A stretch of DNA of 64,000 nt from Pseudomonas sp. Fl4BN1. GTDB lineage: Bacteria; Pseudomonadota; Gammaproteobacteria; Pseudomonadales; Pseudomonadaceae. The notes below the pieces were generated by a model. That model was given only the letters and a program-made list of their open reading frames with translations, searched no databases and was not told where the DNA came from. Position 1 is the first letter of the stretch. Each line of letters opens with the position of its first letter. The translations under genes and the position numbers were made by a program. Below, in pieces: positions 50,396 through 58,957 of the stretch. Location: assembly GCF_009908285.1 (NCBI RefSeq), contig NZ_JAAARM010000028.1:22921-86920 (forward strand), written 5' to 3'.

Positions 50396-52750
50396 TCAGA
50401 ATGCCACAGAGGTCTGTACGTAGAGGGTGCGGGGTTCACCCACGTACTTGCCCTTGTTGTTGTCGTCGAAGGAACGGGTGAAGTACTGGTGGTTGAAGAT
50501 GTTCTTCACCCCCACCGCGACATTCAGGTCCGACAGCTGCGGGCCGAAGTCGTAACCGGCGCGGCTGCTGAACAGCATGTAGCCGGGGATGCGCCCGGTG
50601 CTGCCGTCGGCGCTCTCGGTGGCGGTGTTGGCGTTGTCGGCGAACTGGCTGCTCTGGTAGCTGCTGTCGAAGTTGAGCTTCCACGGGCCTTCGGTGTAGC
50701 TCATGCCCAGGGTGCCTTTGTGCTTGGAAGAAAAGGGCACGCGGTTGCCCTTGTTCGCCCCGTCTTCGCGAATGCTGGCGTCGACGTAGGCGTAGGTGGC
50801 GTAGACATCGAAACCCGCCAGGGCCGGGTCCAGGCCGTCGAGGGCATAGTTGATGCTGCTCTCGATGCCCTGGTGACGGGTTTCGCCCCGGGCGATCACC
50901 GTGTCGTTGGTCTGGTTGCTGTCGTACTGGTTATCGAAGTTGATCAGGAACGCCCCGATCTCTGCCCGCAGAGCGCCATGGTCATAACGGGTGCCCACTT
51001 CCCAGGTGCGAGCCTTTTCCGGTTTGACTTCGCCGCTGGCCACGCGGTTGGGCATCTGGCTGTACTGCACGCTGCCGAAAGAGCCTTCGGTGTTGGCGTA
51101 GAGGTTCCAGCTGTCGTTGAGGTGATACATCACGTTCAGTGCCGGCAGCGCGGTGTTGTAGTCGCCTTTGTATTTGACGTGGCTGAGGTTGTTGCTCTGC
51201 TGCGACTCGATCATCTCGTAGCGGATGCCCGGGGTCAGGGTCCACTTGCCGATGTCGATCCGATCGTCGACAAAGAACGCGTGGGCTTCGGTGCCGCCAC
51301 GGGTATCACGGTCGTTGCGACTACGGGTGGTCGGCAGTTGCTGATTGGCCGTGAGTGGCGTGCGATAGCGCAGTTCGTGGCCGGCTTCGTTGATGTAGCG
51401 ATAACCGACGCCCACTTCGTGGCTGCTGTCGCCCAGGTCGAAGCCCTGGGCGAAGCGGGTTTCCAGGCCGCGCACCCAATATTCCCGAGGCGACAGGGAA
51501 AGGAAGCTGCCCTGGTCCAGGTAGCCGCTGCGCAGGGTCTTGGTGAAGAAGCTGTTGACGGTGAATTCCCGGCGATCTTCCTGATAGCGGTAGCCGACGT
51601 TGAACATCGTCCGGCGACCCCAGAACTTGTCGTAGGGGCGGGTCGACTGATACGGGTCGGCCTTGTAGTTCGCCACGTTCAGGCCGCCGGGCATGTCCGC
51701 CTGGCCTTCATAGTACTGGGCCATGGCGTTGAAGCTGTTGGCCTCGTCGAGTTGGTACTTGCCCTTGAGGATCAGGTCGTCGATCTGCGTGTCGCTGTGT
51801 TCGCGCCAGTCGCCGCCGCGGGTGCCGGAATACAGCAGGGCACCGCCCAGGCCATTGTCGGCGGTACCGCCGGCCAGCAGGTTGCCGGTTCTCTTGAAAC
51901 CGTCACGGCTGGAGGACGGGCTGGTCTCGGTCTGAAAACCACCCTTGACCGTCGGTGCGTCGGGAATCGCCCGGGTCACGAAGTTGACGATGCCGCCGAC
52001 GTTCTGCGGGCCGTAGCGCACGGCACCGCCGCCACGCACCACATCCACTGCGTCCATGTTGCCCATGCTGATGGGGGCGAACGACAGTTGCGGCTGGCCG
52101 TAGGGGGCGAACGGCACCGGGATGCCATCCATCAGCACTGTGGAGCGTGATGCCAGGCGCGGATTGAGCCCGCGGATGCCGAAGTTCAGCGCCATGTCGT
52201 GGCTGCCGGTGCCGTTGTTTTCCGGTGCATTGACCCCGGGTATGCGGTTGAGCACATCCCGCGCCTGGGTCGCGCCCTGGCGCTCGAACTCTTCACGGCG
52301 GATCACATCCCGGGCACCAGGGTGCTCGAAGACGTTGCTCTGCTGGGCATCGCCGAGCCAGTCGCCGACCACGGTGGACGCTCCCAGTTGCAGCGCTGCC
52401 GGGCTACTCTCGGTGCTTGCCGGTTGCAGGCTGAAGGCATTGTTGCCCTCGGCCCGGGCTTGCAGGCCGGTGCCTTGCAACAGGGTCTGCAAACCTTCTT
52501 CAGGGCTGTAGTGACCTTCCAGGCCGTGGCTTTGTACACCGCTGGCGACCTGCGAACCGAAGGAAATCAGCACCCCGGCTTCACGCCCGAACTGGTTCAG
52601 CGCGCTTTCCAGTGATGTCGGGGCGATGTGATAGCTCTTGGCCTCGGCGGCCTGCACCAATGACAGGTTGGCAAGGCTCAGGCTGGCTCCCAGCAGCAAG
52701 TGGCGCAGGCTGCGGGCCAGGGGAGTGAGGCGGGTGGGTTGCTGGGTCAT
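50396..52750 (-). CDS. fecA: TonB-dependent ferric siderophore/citrate receptor with signalling domain (FecA-like)
   Basis: About 784 residues, starting at ATG 52750 (MTQQPTRLTPLARSLRHLLL). It has a signal peptide ending near SLVQAAEA. An STN signalling domain follows (YHIAPTSLESALNQFGREAGVLISF, residues about 40-115), then the plug (IRREEFERQGATQARDVLNRIPGVN ... DVVRGGGAVRYGPQNVGGIVNFVTR) and a 22-strand barrel ending VQTSVAF. The STN domain means it signals to FecR and FecI encoded just upstream. The plug wording resembles FecA ferric dicitrate receptors, but the siderophore remains a prediction. Confidence 0.92.
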   Translation of the reverse strand: MTQQPTRLTPLARSLRHLLLGASLSLANLSLVQAAEAKSYHIAPTSLESALNQFGREAGVLISFGSQVASGVQSHGLEGHYSPEEGLQTLLQGTGLQARAEGNNAFSLQPASTESSPAALQLGASTVVGDWLGDAQQSNVFEHPGARDVIRREEFERQGATQARDVLNRIPGVNAPENNGTGSHDMALNFGIRGLNPRLASRSTVLMDGIPVPFAPYGQPQLSFAPISMGNMDAVDVVRGGGAVRYGPQNVGGIVNFVTRAIPDAPTVKGGFQTETSPSSSRDGFKRTGNLLAGGTADNGLGGALLYSGTRGGDWREHSDTQIDDLILKGKYQLDEANSFNAMAQYYEGQADMPGGLNVANYKADPYQSTRPYDKFWGRRTMFNVGYRYQEDRREFTVNSFFTKTLRSGYLDQGSFLSLSPREYWVRGLETRFAQGFDLGDSSHEVGVGYRYINEAGHELRYRTPLTANQQLPTTRSRNDRDTRGGTEAHAFFVDDRIDIGKWTLTPGIRYEMIESQQSNNLSHVKYKGDYNTALPALNVMYHLNDSWNLYANTEGSFGSVQYSQMPNRVASGEVKPEKARTWEVGTRYDHGALRAEIGAFLINFDNQYDSNQTNDTVIARGETRHQGIESSINYALDGLDPALAGFDVYATYAYVDASIREDGANKGNRVPFSSKHKGTLGMSYTEGPWKLNFDSSYQSSQFADNANTATESADGSTGRIPGYMLFSSRAGYDFGPQLSDLNVAVGVKNIFNHQYFTRSFDDNNKGKYVGEPRTLYVQTSVAF

Positions 52751-52902
52751 GAGCGGCGATCCTGAGAAGGGGGAATCAAGGTGGCTTTCCTTCTCTGTCA
52801 CCCGAGCCGGGCAAAACGGCTCATCGGTCATGAAAGTTTTTTTCCTGGCCTGGAGCACGCCCCATGTAGTGGCCGTGGTTCAGGGTCAGCAGCGGGTCAG
52901 AA

Positions 52903-53880
52903 TTACACCCGCGCCTCGACAGTGACCCAGTACCGGGTAAACCGCCGTACTTTGACAGGCAGGCTGATTTCCAGCAGATCGAGAATCCGTTCGCTGTCCT
53001 CCAAGGGATAGCTGCCGGAAATCAGCAGGTCCGCCACCCGCGCATCGCAGTTCAACTGGCCACGGCGGTAACGCCCCAGCTCGTCGAGAAAATCCGCCAG
53101 GCGCATGTGCGCCGCCACCAGCATGCCTTCGCTCCAGGCGCCGCTGCCCGCATCCAGCGCCCGGGGGGCTTGCCAGCTGTTGCTGCTGAAATACAGTTGC
53201 TGCCCGGCGGGCACCGCGGGCGGTGTCGCCGGGTAATTCTCCGGCAGCACGCTGGCAGTACCGCTGAACACCGCCACCTGGGTGCGATCCTGGAATTGCC
53301 GCAGGTTCAACCTGGCACCTGCGGAGCGCACCAGCCCCTGGGCGGTCTGCACCAGCAGTGGCCGCGGGTCCTTGCTGCTGCTGAGCATGATCTCGCCCTC
53401 CAGCAGGCGGATCAGCCGTTGCTCGCGGTCAAAATGCACATCCACGGCACTGCGGGTGTTGAGTTGCAGTTGGCTGCCATCACTCAGTTGCAACGTGCGT
53501 CGCTGGCCCACGGCGCTGCGGTAGTCCGCTAGCAGCGGCGGCAGTGGGTTGTGTTCACGCAGGCCCCAGGCCGCAGCCGAACCGGCGCCGAGAATCAGCA
53601 GCAGCTTCAGCGCCTGGCGCCGGCTGCCGGACTGAGGTGCGTTCAAGGCGGCATGGGCCAGGGGCGAGGACAAACCGCGCAAACGCAGATTGACCCGCTG
53701 GATATGCTCCCAGGCCCGTTGATGTTCGCTGTGGGCATCGTGCCATTGCTGCCAGGCCTGTTGCTGGCGCGGGTTCAAGGGGCCGCCCTGCATTTCGATC
53801 AGCCAGTGCACCGCCTGCTCGGCCACCTGATTGCTGAAGTCGGGCTGGCCATTGAATTGTGGATTCATCGCGGGGCTCAC
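52903..53880 (-). CDS. fecR: FecR-type anti-sigma/sigma regulator
   Basis: About 325 residues. The cytoplasmic N-terminus has the FecR start QAVHWLIEMQGGPLNPRQQQAWQQWHDAHSEHQRAWEH. A TM segment is near 85-105 (ALKLLLILGAGSAAAWGL), and the periplasmic domain has RTLQLSDGSQLQLNTRSAVDV and PLEDSERILDLLEISLPV. GTG 53880 overlaps the sigma-factor stop (GTGA); ATG 53868 is an equally plausible start. It relays the receptor signal to the sigma factor. Confidence 0.92.
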   Translation of the reverse strand: MSPAMNPQFNGQPDFSNQVAEQAVHWLIEMQGGPLNPRQQQAWQQWHDAHSEHQRAWEHIQRVNLRLRGLSSPLAHAALNAPQSGSRRQALKLLLILGAGSAAAWGLREHNPLPPLLADYRSAVGQRRTLQLSDGSQLQLNTRSAVDVHFDREQRLIRLLEGEIMLSSSKDPRPLLVQTAQGLVRSAGARLNLRQFQDRTQVAVFSGTASVLPENYPATPPAVPAGQQLYFSSNSWQAPRALDAGSGAWSEGMLVAAHMRLADFLDELGRYRRGQLNCDARVADLLISGSYPLEDSERILDLLEISLPVKVRRFTRYWVTVEARV

Positions 53881-54446
53881 AGGGCGAAGTAGCAGCGCAT
53901 GGCGGCTTTATTCAGGTGGCGTTTGACCGTGGCGATGGAAATGTTCAGCTCCTGGGCGATTTCGCCGTAGGTCAGGCCGTCCAACTGACACAGCAGAAAG
54001 GCGCGCTTGACCGGGCGCGGCAAGCCATCGAGCAGTACATCCAGCTCCATCAGGGTCTGCAGGATGATGGCTCGCTCCTCCTCGGAGGGGGCTACCTGCT
54101 CCGGCATCTGCGCCAGGGTTTCCTGATAGGCGCGTTCCAGGTCCTGACGCCGGTAGTGGTTGCACAGCACTCGTTTGGCGATGGTGGTGAGAAACGCCCG
54201 AGGTTCGACCAGGGTCGGTGTTTCCCGGGCGCTGAGCACGCGGATAAAGGTGTCCTGGGCCAGGTCGGCGGCGCTGTGGGGGCAGCCGAGCCGGCGCCGC
54301 AACCAGCTGTTCAGCCAGCTGTGATGGGCCTGATAGAGGCCTTCGACGGTAGCGGAGTGGGACAAGCCGAACGCTCCTGCGGCAATCGCACGCATAAGAG
54401 AACAAGAATTGTTCGCATTGTAATGTTCTGATATGGCATTCGGCAA
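53877..54446 (-). CDS. fecI: ECF sigma factor FecI-like
   Basis: 189 residues from ATG 54446, or 172 from ATG 54395 (MRAIAAGAFGLSHSATVEGLYQ). Region 2 is SWLRRRLGCPHSAADLAQDTFIRVLS; region 4 is LDGLPRPVKRAFLLCQLDGLTYGEIAQELNISIATVKRHL. It should transcribe fecA when the receptor is occupied. First of fecI-fecR-fecA. A Fur-box-like site lies in the divergent gap (54498-54516). Confidence 0.92.
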   Translation of the reverse strand: MPNAISEHYNANNSCSLMRAIAAGAFGLSHSATVEGLYQAHHSWLNSWLRRRLGCPHSAADLAQDTFIRVLSARETPTLVEPRAFLTTIAKRVLCNHYRRQDLERAYQETLAQMPEQVAPSEEERAIILQTLMELDVLLDGLPRPVKRAFLLCQLDGLTYGEIAQELNISIATVKRHLNKAAMRCYFAL

Positions 54447-54497
54447 TCAGCCCGGACCGATGGAAACAGACGGAGCTCGTCGGTGCTTTTTGCGTAT

Positions 54498-54516
54498 GAG
54501 AATATTTATCATTAGT
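54498..54516. promoter_or_regulatory. Fur box candidate
   Basis: GAGAATATTTATCATTAGT matches GATAATGATAATCATTATC at 13 of the first 17 positions by eye. It sits 52 bases upstream of fecI and about 70 bases upstream of the DUF3649 gene, so it could repress both divergent iron operons. Confidence 0.7.
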
Positions 54517-54584
54517 ATTGTCCGCCTATTGCGTCCGGCCGCTTATGCAACGTCCCGGGCTTCTCCTCGCTGTAAGGTCCAAAC

Positions 54585-54890
54585 ATGAAAAGCAAGGTCG
54601 GCGGAACTCCCGCTTCCTATCGTCTGGCGGTTGCCTCGCGGGTCTGCGCTGCGGTTGTGGGTGGTTATCTGTTGGCGGCGCTGTCCAGTGTCTGCCTGAC
54701 CTTGTTGCTGCCCTTGCCCCAGGCCGATGCGGTGGTCAGCGGGATGCTCAGCTCGTTCCTGTTCTACCTGGTGGCGGTGCTCTGGTGCTTTGCCTGTCGC
54801 ACGGCCTGGCAGGCCTGGCTCGGCTTGTTGGTGCCGAGCCTCGGGCTGGGGCTGATCGCCGGCGGTGCGTATTGGATGGCGTTCCCATGA
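54585..54890 (+). CDS. DUF3649 small membrane protein (iron-uptake associated)
   Basis: A 101-residue protein with three hydrophobic segments (about 14-40, 48-68, 77-98). The DUF3649 pattern YRLAVASRVCAAVVGGYLLAALSS is typical of genes next to PepSY and DUF3325 in Pseudomonas iron loci. Its stop overlaps the PepSY start (ATGA). Function unknown; likely iron-regulated. Confidence 0.85.
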   Translation: MKSKVGGTPASYRLAVASRVCAAVVGGYLLAALSSVCLTLLLPLPQADAVVSGMLSSFLFYLVAVLWCFACRTAWQAWLGLLVPSLGLGLIAGGAYWMAFP

Positions 54891-56473
54891 AAGAAGGGTT
54901 TCGTCAGTCCATGGCCTGGTTGCACACCTGGAGCGGGCTGCTGTTCGGTTGGCTGTTGTTCGCGATTTTTCTCACCGGGACCTTGTCCTACTTCAAGGAT
55001 GAGATCACCCACTGGATGCAGCCGGAGGCGCCGTCCCGAACCTTGAACGCCGATGCCAGCCTGGAAGTCGCCCAGCGCTACCTGGAGCAGCACGCCCAGG
55101 GGGCGCAACGTTGGTTCATCAATCTGCCCGATGGCCGCCAGCCAAGCCTGTCGGTGGGCTGGCAGGCGCCGAGCAAGCCCGGTGAACGCGGCACCTTTAC
55201 CGAGAAACTCCTGGACCCGACTACCGGCGGCGAACTGCATGTACGGGACACCCGTGGCGGCGAGTTCTTCTACCGCTTCCACTTCCAGTTGCAGATGCCC
55301 TATCCATGGGGCCGGTGGTTGTCGACCACGGCGGCCATGGTGATGTTCGTGGCGCTGATCAGCGGCATTATTACCCACAAGAAAATCTTCAAGGACTTCT
55401 TCACCTTCCGTCCGCGCAAGGGCCAGCGCAGCTGGCTTGATGGGCATAACGCGGTGGGCGTGCTGGTGCTGCCGTTTCACTTGATGATCACCTACAGCAG
55501 CCTGGTGATCTTCATGTCCATGGTCATGCCGGCGAGCATCCTGGCGTCCTACAAGGGCGACACCGATGCCTTCTTCAAGGACCTGCGTCCCGCCATCAAC
55601 AGCGCGCCGGCAGCCGGGCAGCCGGCACCGCTGGTGGCCCTCGACCCGCTGCTCAAGCAGGCCCTGGCGCATTGGCCGGGCGGTCGTGTGGGACGGCTGG
55701 TGGTCAATCATCCGGGAGATATCAATGCCTCAGTTCTGGTCTATCGCCACCGCGCCGATCAGGTAGCCCGGGACTTCGGCAGCATGCGCTCGTTCAGCGG
55801 CGTGACCGGCCAGCCGCTGCAAGCCAGCCCCGAGCAGTCCCTGCCGCAGGCCATCAGCGGCAGTTTCTACGGCTTGCACGTGGGCAATTTCGCCGGCCCG
55901 GTGTTGCGTTGGCTGTACTTTATCTGTGGCCTGGCGAGCACCGCGATGATCGGCACCGGGCTGGTGATCTGGCTCGGCAAGCGCCAGTTGAAACACGCCA
56001 AGAGTGCGGTGATGCCCTTCGAGTTGCGGCTGGTGGAAGTGCTGAACATCGCCAGCATGTCCGGGCTGGTAATCGCGGTGGCGGGGTTCTTCTGGGCCAA
56101 TCGGCTGTTGCCGGTGGCGTTCGCCGAGCGTGCCGATTGGGAGGTCAACTGCTTCTTCATTCTCTGGGGCGTGAGCCTGCTGCACGCGGCGCTGCGGCGC
56201 GGCCGTCGCGCCTGGGTCGAGCAACTGAGCCTGGCTGCCCTGTTGTTCACCAGCATTCCATTGCTCGATGCCCTGACCAGCCCTAGCCGGATGGATGGCT
56301 TCATGGTCCGGGGTGACTGGATGTTGGCAGGCTTCGACCTGGCGTGCCTGGCTGGCGGCCTGTTCCTGGCCTGGGCCGCGCGCAAGATGCAGCGCGCCGG
56401 GCATGTTGCCGCCCGTGCCGCGCCGCGTGCCACCCGTACACGTCCACTGGCCCCTGAAACCGAGGTGAACTGA
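54887..56473 (+). CDS. PepSY-associated TM protein (PiuB-like, iron-regulated)
   Basis: A 528-residue inner-membrane protein. It starts FRQSMAWLHTWSGLLFGWLLFAIFLTGTLSYFKDE, the PiuB/PepSY_TM motif, with further TM segments near residues 145-165, 190-215, 345-370 and 400-430 and a large periplasmic loop. Family members are thought to reduce ferric siderophores or supply electrons in the periplasm. It is the middle gene of DUF3649-PepSY-DUF3325. Confidence 0.9.
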   Translation: MKEGFRQSMAWLHTWSGLLFGWLLFAIFLTGTLSYFKDEITHWMQPEAPSRTLNADASLEVAQRYLEQHAQGAQRWFINLPDGRQPSLSVGWQAPSKPGERGTFTEKLLDPTTGGELHVRDTRGGEFFYRFHFQLQMPYPWGRWLSTTAAMVMFVALISGIITHKKIFKDFFTFRPRKGQRSWLDGHNAVGVLVLPFHLMITYSSLVIFMSMVMPASILASYKGDTDAFFKDLRPAINSAPAAGQPAPLVALDPLLKQALAHWPGGRVGRLVVNHPGDINASVLVYRHRADQVARDFGSMRSFSGVTGQPLQASPEQSLPQAISGSFYGLHVGNFAGPVLRWLYFICGLASTAMIGTGLVIWLGKRQLKHAKSAVMPFELRLVEVLNIASMSGLVIAVAGFFWANRLLPVAFAERADWEVNCFFILWGVSLLHAALRRGRRAWVEQLSLAALLFTSIPLLDALTSPSRMDGFMVRGDWMLAGFDLACLAGGLFLAWAARKMQRAGHVAARAAPRATRTRPLAPETEVN

Positions 56474-56800
56474 ATGCTCCTGGCGTTGCTGCTCTGTTAT
56501 GCCGGATTCACCGCCCTGTGCCTGTCCCTGGACCGGCACCACGGCGAGCTGTTCGGCTACAAGCCCACGGCTCGGCGCCGGCATGGCTTGCGCCTGGGAG
56601 GCTGGCTGCTGCTGGGCCTGTCGTTGGCGGCAGCGGTGCTGGATACCGGCTGGAGCCTGGGGCTGGTGCAGTGGTGTGCGGTGTTGATGTGCAGCGCCTT
56701 GCTGCTGGTACTGCTGCTGCCTTATCGCCCCCGCCTGGTGCTGTCGATGGCGGGGGCCAGCTTGCTGGCCAGTCCGGTCGCCGCCTTGGCGCATTTCTGA
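56474..56800 (+). CDS. DUF3325 small membrane protein
   Basis: A 108-residue protein with three hydrophobic segments. MLLALLLCYAGFTALCLSLDRHH is the DUF3325 start and the protein usually follows PepSY genes. Its ATG follows the PepSY stop with no gap. Function unknown. Confidence 0.85.
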   Translation: MLLALLLCYAGFTALCLSLDRHHGELFGYKPTARRRHGLRLGGWLLLGLSLAAAVLDTGWSLGLVQWCAVLMCSALLLVLLLPYRPRLVLSMAGASLLASPVAALAHF

Positions 56801-56814
56801 GGGAGCGGCCGGTG

Positions 56815-57390
56815 ATGAGCACCCTGCCACCGGAACCCACTGAGTTGGATCACCCCGATCCACGGGGCAGCCGTGCGCATTTTCTCCAGGTGTTCCTGTC
56901 CCAGCGTTCGCAGATGGAGGCCCTGGTCAGCCGTCGGGTCGGCTGCCGGGCGACGGCCGCCGACCTGGTGCAGGACCTGTTCCTGCGGTTCTGGCGTCGG
57001 CCGCTGGTGCAGGTCGAGGAACTCAGCACCTACCTGCTGCGCTGTGCCGGCAACATTGCCATCGATCATCTGCGCAGTGAAGGCGCGCGGGTGCGGGTCA
57101 GTGAAGGCTGGTTGCCGGAGCAGCAGGACAACCGCAGCATCGAGCCCCAGGCCGCGCTGGAAGCCGGCAATGACCTGCGACATGTGGAGGCCGCCTTGCG
57201 CAGCCTGCCGGAGCGTACCCGGCAGATCTTCCTGCTCAACCGCATCCATGGGCGAAAGTACGCCGAAATTGCCAAGGCCATGGGGCTGTCCCAAAGTGCC
57301 GTGGAAAAACATATGATGCGCGCCCTCGAAGCCTGCAAGGCCAGCCTGCGGGAACCCGCGACCACGCGCACGCCAAGGAATGCACCGTGA
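56815..57390 (+). CDS. ECF sigma factor (second FecI-type)
   Basis: A 191-residue sigma factor. Region 2 is LVSRRVGCRATAADLVQDLFLRFW and region 4 is LRSLPERTRQIFLLNRIHGRKYAEIAKAMGLSQSAVEKHMMRAL. ATG 56815 with GGGAG upstream; a GTG one codon earlier is possible. It is coupled to its own FecR (GTGA overlap). No STN-type receptor lies beside it, so its cell-surface signal partner is uncertain. Confidence 0.9.
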   Translation: MSTLPPEPTELDHPDPRGSRAHFLQVFLSQRSQMEALVSRRVGCRATAADLVQDLFLRFWRRPLVQVEELSTYLLRCAGNIAIDHLRSEGARVRVSEGWLPEQQDNRSIEPQAALEAGNDLRHVEAALRSLPERTRQIFLLNRIHGRKYAEIAKAMGLSQSAVEKHMMRALEACKASLREPATTRTPRNAP

Positions 57391-58376
57391 ACCACCGCTC
57401 CTGCGTCATCCCGACGCCCGCCCAGGAACAGGCCGCCCTGGCCTGGCTGAGCCTGCTCCACGATCAACCCAGCAGCGGCGACCAGGCTACCTTCAGCCAT
57501 TGGCTGCAGGCCGATCCGGCACATATCGAGGCTTATGCCCAGGCCCAGGTGCTGTGGGAGTTGAGCGAACAACCGGCGCGCACTCTGGCGACCGAGGAAG
57601 CTTTTGCCCTGCAAGGATTGTTGCGTGCCATGGATGCGGCCAAGGGGCGCGCTCGGCGGCGCTGGTCGGCAGGCCTGGCCATGGCCGCCAGTGTGGTGCT
57701 GGCGGTGGCCTTGGGGGCCGGTTGGCAACTCGGGCGCTGGGTCGATGACCTGGGAGCCGATTACGTCTCGGCCCCGGGCCAGGTACGTACCGTGGTTCTC
57801 GCCGACCAGAGTGCTGTGACCCTGGATGCCGACAGTGCGATTGCTGTGGATTTCAGCCATGGCGAACGGCATGTGCAACTGCGGCGCGGGGCCGGTTTCT
57901 TCAGCGTGAGCCATACCGGGCAACCCTTCGTGGTCGAGGCCGGGCAGGGCGAGGCCCGGGTCCTGGGCACCCAGTTCGAAGTGCGCCTGCAACCCGGGGG
58001 TGCGCAGGTCACGGTGCTGTCCGGGCGGGTTGCCGTCACCGCGGCAAAAGGTGCGCCGCAGCAGGTGCTCGGCGCCAGCCAGCAAGTGGCGTACGGCCAG
58101 GGCGAGGCAGAACCGTTGCATGGCGTCGACAGCGAGGCGCAACTGGCCTGGCGTCAAGGCTGGCTGAACTACTATCACGCGCCCTTGGCCGAGGTGGTCG
58201 AAGACCTGCGACGCTATTTTCCGGGACGTATCCTGATGCTCAACAATCAGTTGGCTGACCGACGGGTCAGTGGCAGCTTTTCCAGCCATGACCCGCAGGC
58301 AGTTCTCGACTCCCTGCAGGCGGCGCTGGGCTTTGAGCAGCACAAGGTACTCGGAAGGCTCATCGTCCTGCGCTGA
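57387..58376 (+). CDS. FecR-type regulator (second)
   Basis: A 329-residue FecR protein. The N-terminus AALAWLSLLHDQPSSGDQATFSHWLQADPAHIEAYAQAQVLWE binds the sigma factor. A TM helix lies at about 93-113 (AMAASVVLAVALGAGWQLG), followed by the FecR domain (VRTVVLADQSAVTLDADSAIAVDFS) and the C-terminal FecR_C part (LNYYHAPLAEVVEDLRRYFPGRI ... VSGSFSSHDPQAVLDSL). GTG 57387 overlaps the sigma stop. Confidence 0.92.
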   Translation: MNHRSCVIPTPAQEQAALAWLSLLHDQPSSGDQATFSHWLQADPAHIEAYAQAQVLWELSEQPARTLATEEAFALQGLLRAMDAAKGRARRRWSAGLAMAASVVLAVALGAGWQLGRWVDDLGADYVSAPGQVRTVVLADQSAVTLDADSAIAVDFSHGERHVQLRRGAGFFSVSHTGQPFVVEAGQGEARVLGTQFEVRLQPGGAQVTVLSGRVAVTAAKGAPQQVLGASQQVAYGQGEAEPLHGVDSEAQLAWRQGWLNYYHAPLAEVVEDLRRYFPGRILMLNNQLADRRVSGSFSSHDPQAVLDSLQAALGFEQHKVLGRLIVLR

Positions 58377-58422
58377 GACCCCCATCCCAGAGCTCCCGAA
58401 CATTCATCGATATCACCCCGTT

Positions 58423-58440
58423 CTGTCACTAAACCGTTAC
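58423..58440 (+). promoter_or_regulatory. PHO-box-like site before exbD
   Basis: CTGTCAC-TAAA-CCGTTAC (58423-58440) resembles two PHO half-sites CTGTCAT separated by four A/T bases: the first half matches six of seven, the second four of seven. It lies 46 bases after the FecR stop and 106 bases before the exbD ATG, outside any gene, so it may give the exbD cluster a PhoB-dependent promoter. Confidence 0.6.
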
Positions 58441-58545
58441 ACGTAGCGCGGATGATCTGCGCATTCCTGAACACATGGTCAGGATCGGCGAGGGTTGTGA
58501 TTCAGCTCTCACAAGGGAGGGATGGCTGAAGCAGGGGGACAAGTG

Positions 58546-58953
58546 ATGCGCAGCTGGGATGTAGCTAAAAAGAAAAAGGCCCATATCGAAATCATCCCGA
58601 TGATCGATGTGATGATGTTCCTCTTGGTGTTTTTCGTACTCATCAGCCTCAACGTGATTCCGGCGGTGGGGATCAAGACGCAATTGCCGGTCGCCAGTAC
58701 CGCGCAACAACTGAAACCGCAGAGCAAGGCGGTGATTACCCTGGGTCTGCAAGAGCGCCTGCAACTCGATGGCCAGGACCTGGATGAAGGTACGCTGTTG
58801 GCACAACTTAAAGTGCTTAACGACAGCAGCGAAAAGTTGGTGATCATTATTAATAGCGACCAGGGTGTTGAAGTTAAGCGCCTGGTATCGGTGATGGATT
58901 TGCTCAAGGGCAATGGCTTCTCTTCCGTCTCTATCGCTACACGTAAGTCCTGA
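58546..58953 (+). CDS. exbD: ExbD/TolR family proton-channel subunit
   Basis: About 135 residues from ATG 58546 (GGGGGACAAG upstream); ATG 58522 would add eight. One TM segment with the proton-path aspartate in IEIIPMIDVMMFLLVFFVLISL (about residues 16-37) and a periplasmic domain follow. It energises TonB together with ExbB, which is encoded 3 kb downstream after tonB and a receptor, an unusual gene order. Confidence 0.9.
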   Translation: MRSWDVAKKKKAHIEIIPMIDVMMFLLVFFVLISLNVIPAVGIKTQLPVASTAQQLKPQSKAVITLGLQERLQLDGQDLDEGTLLAQLKVLNDSSEKLVIIINSDQGVEVKRLVSVMDLLKGNGFSSVSIATRKS

Positions 58954-58957
58954 CGCC

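Noticed and set aside
50333..52150. 605-codon plus-strand open frame
   Set aside because: Antisense shadow of the fecA receptor gene; no family motif.
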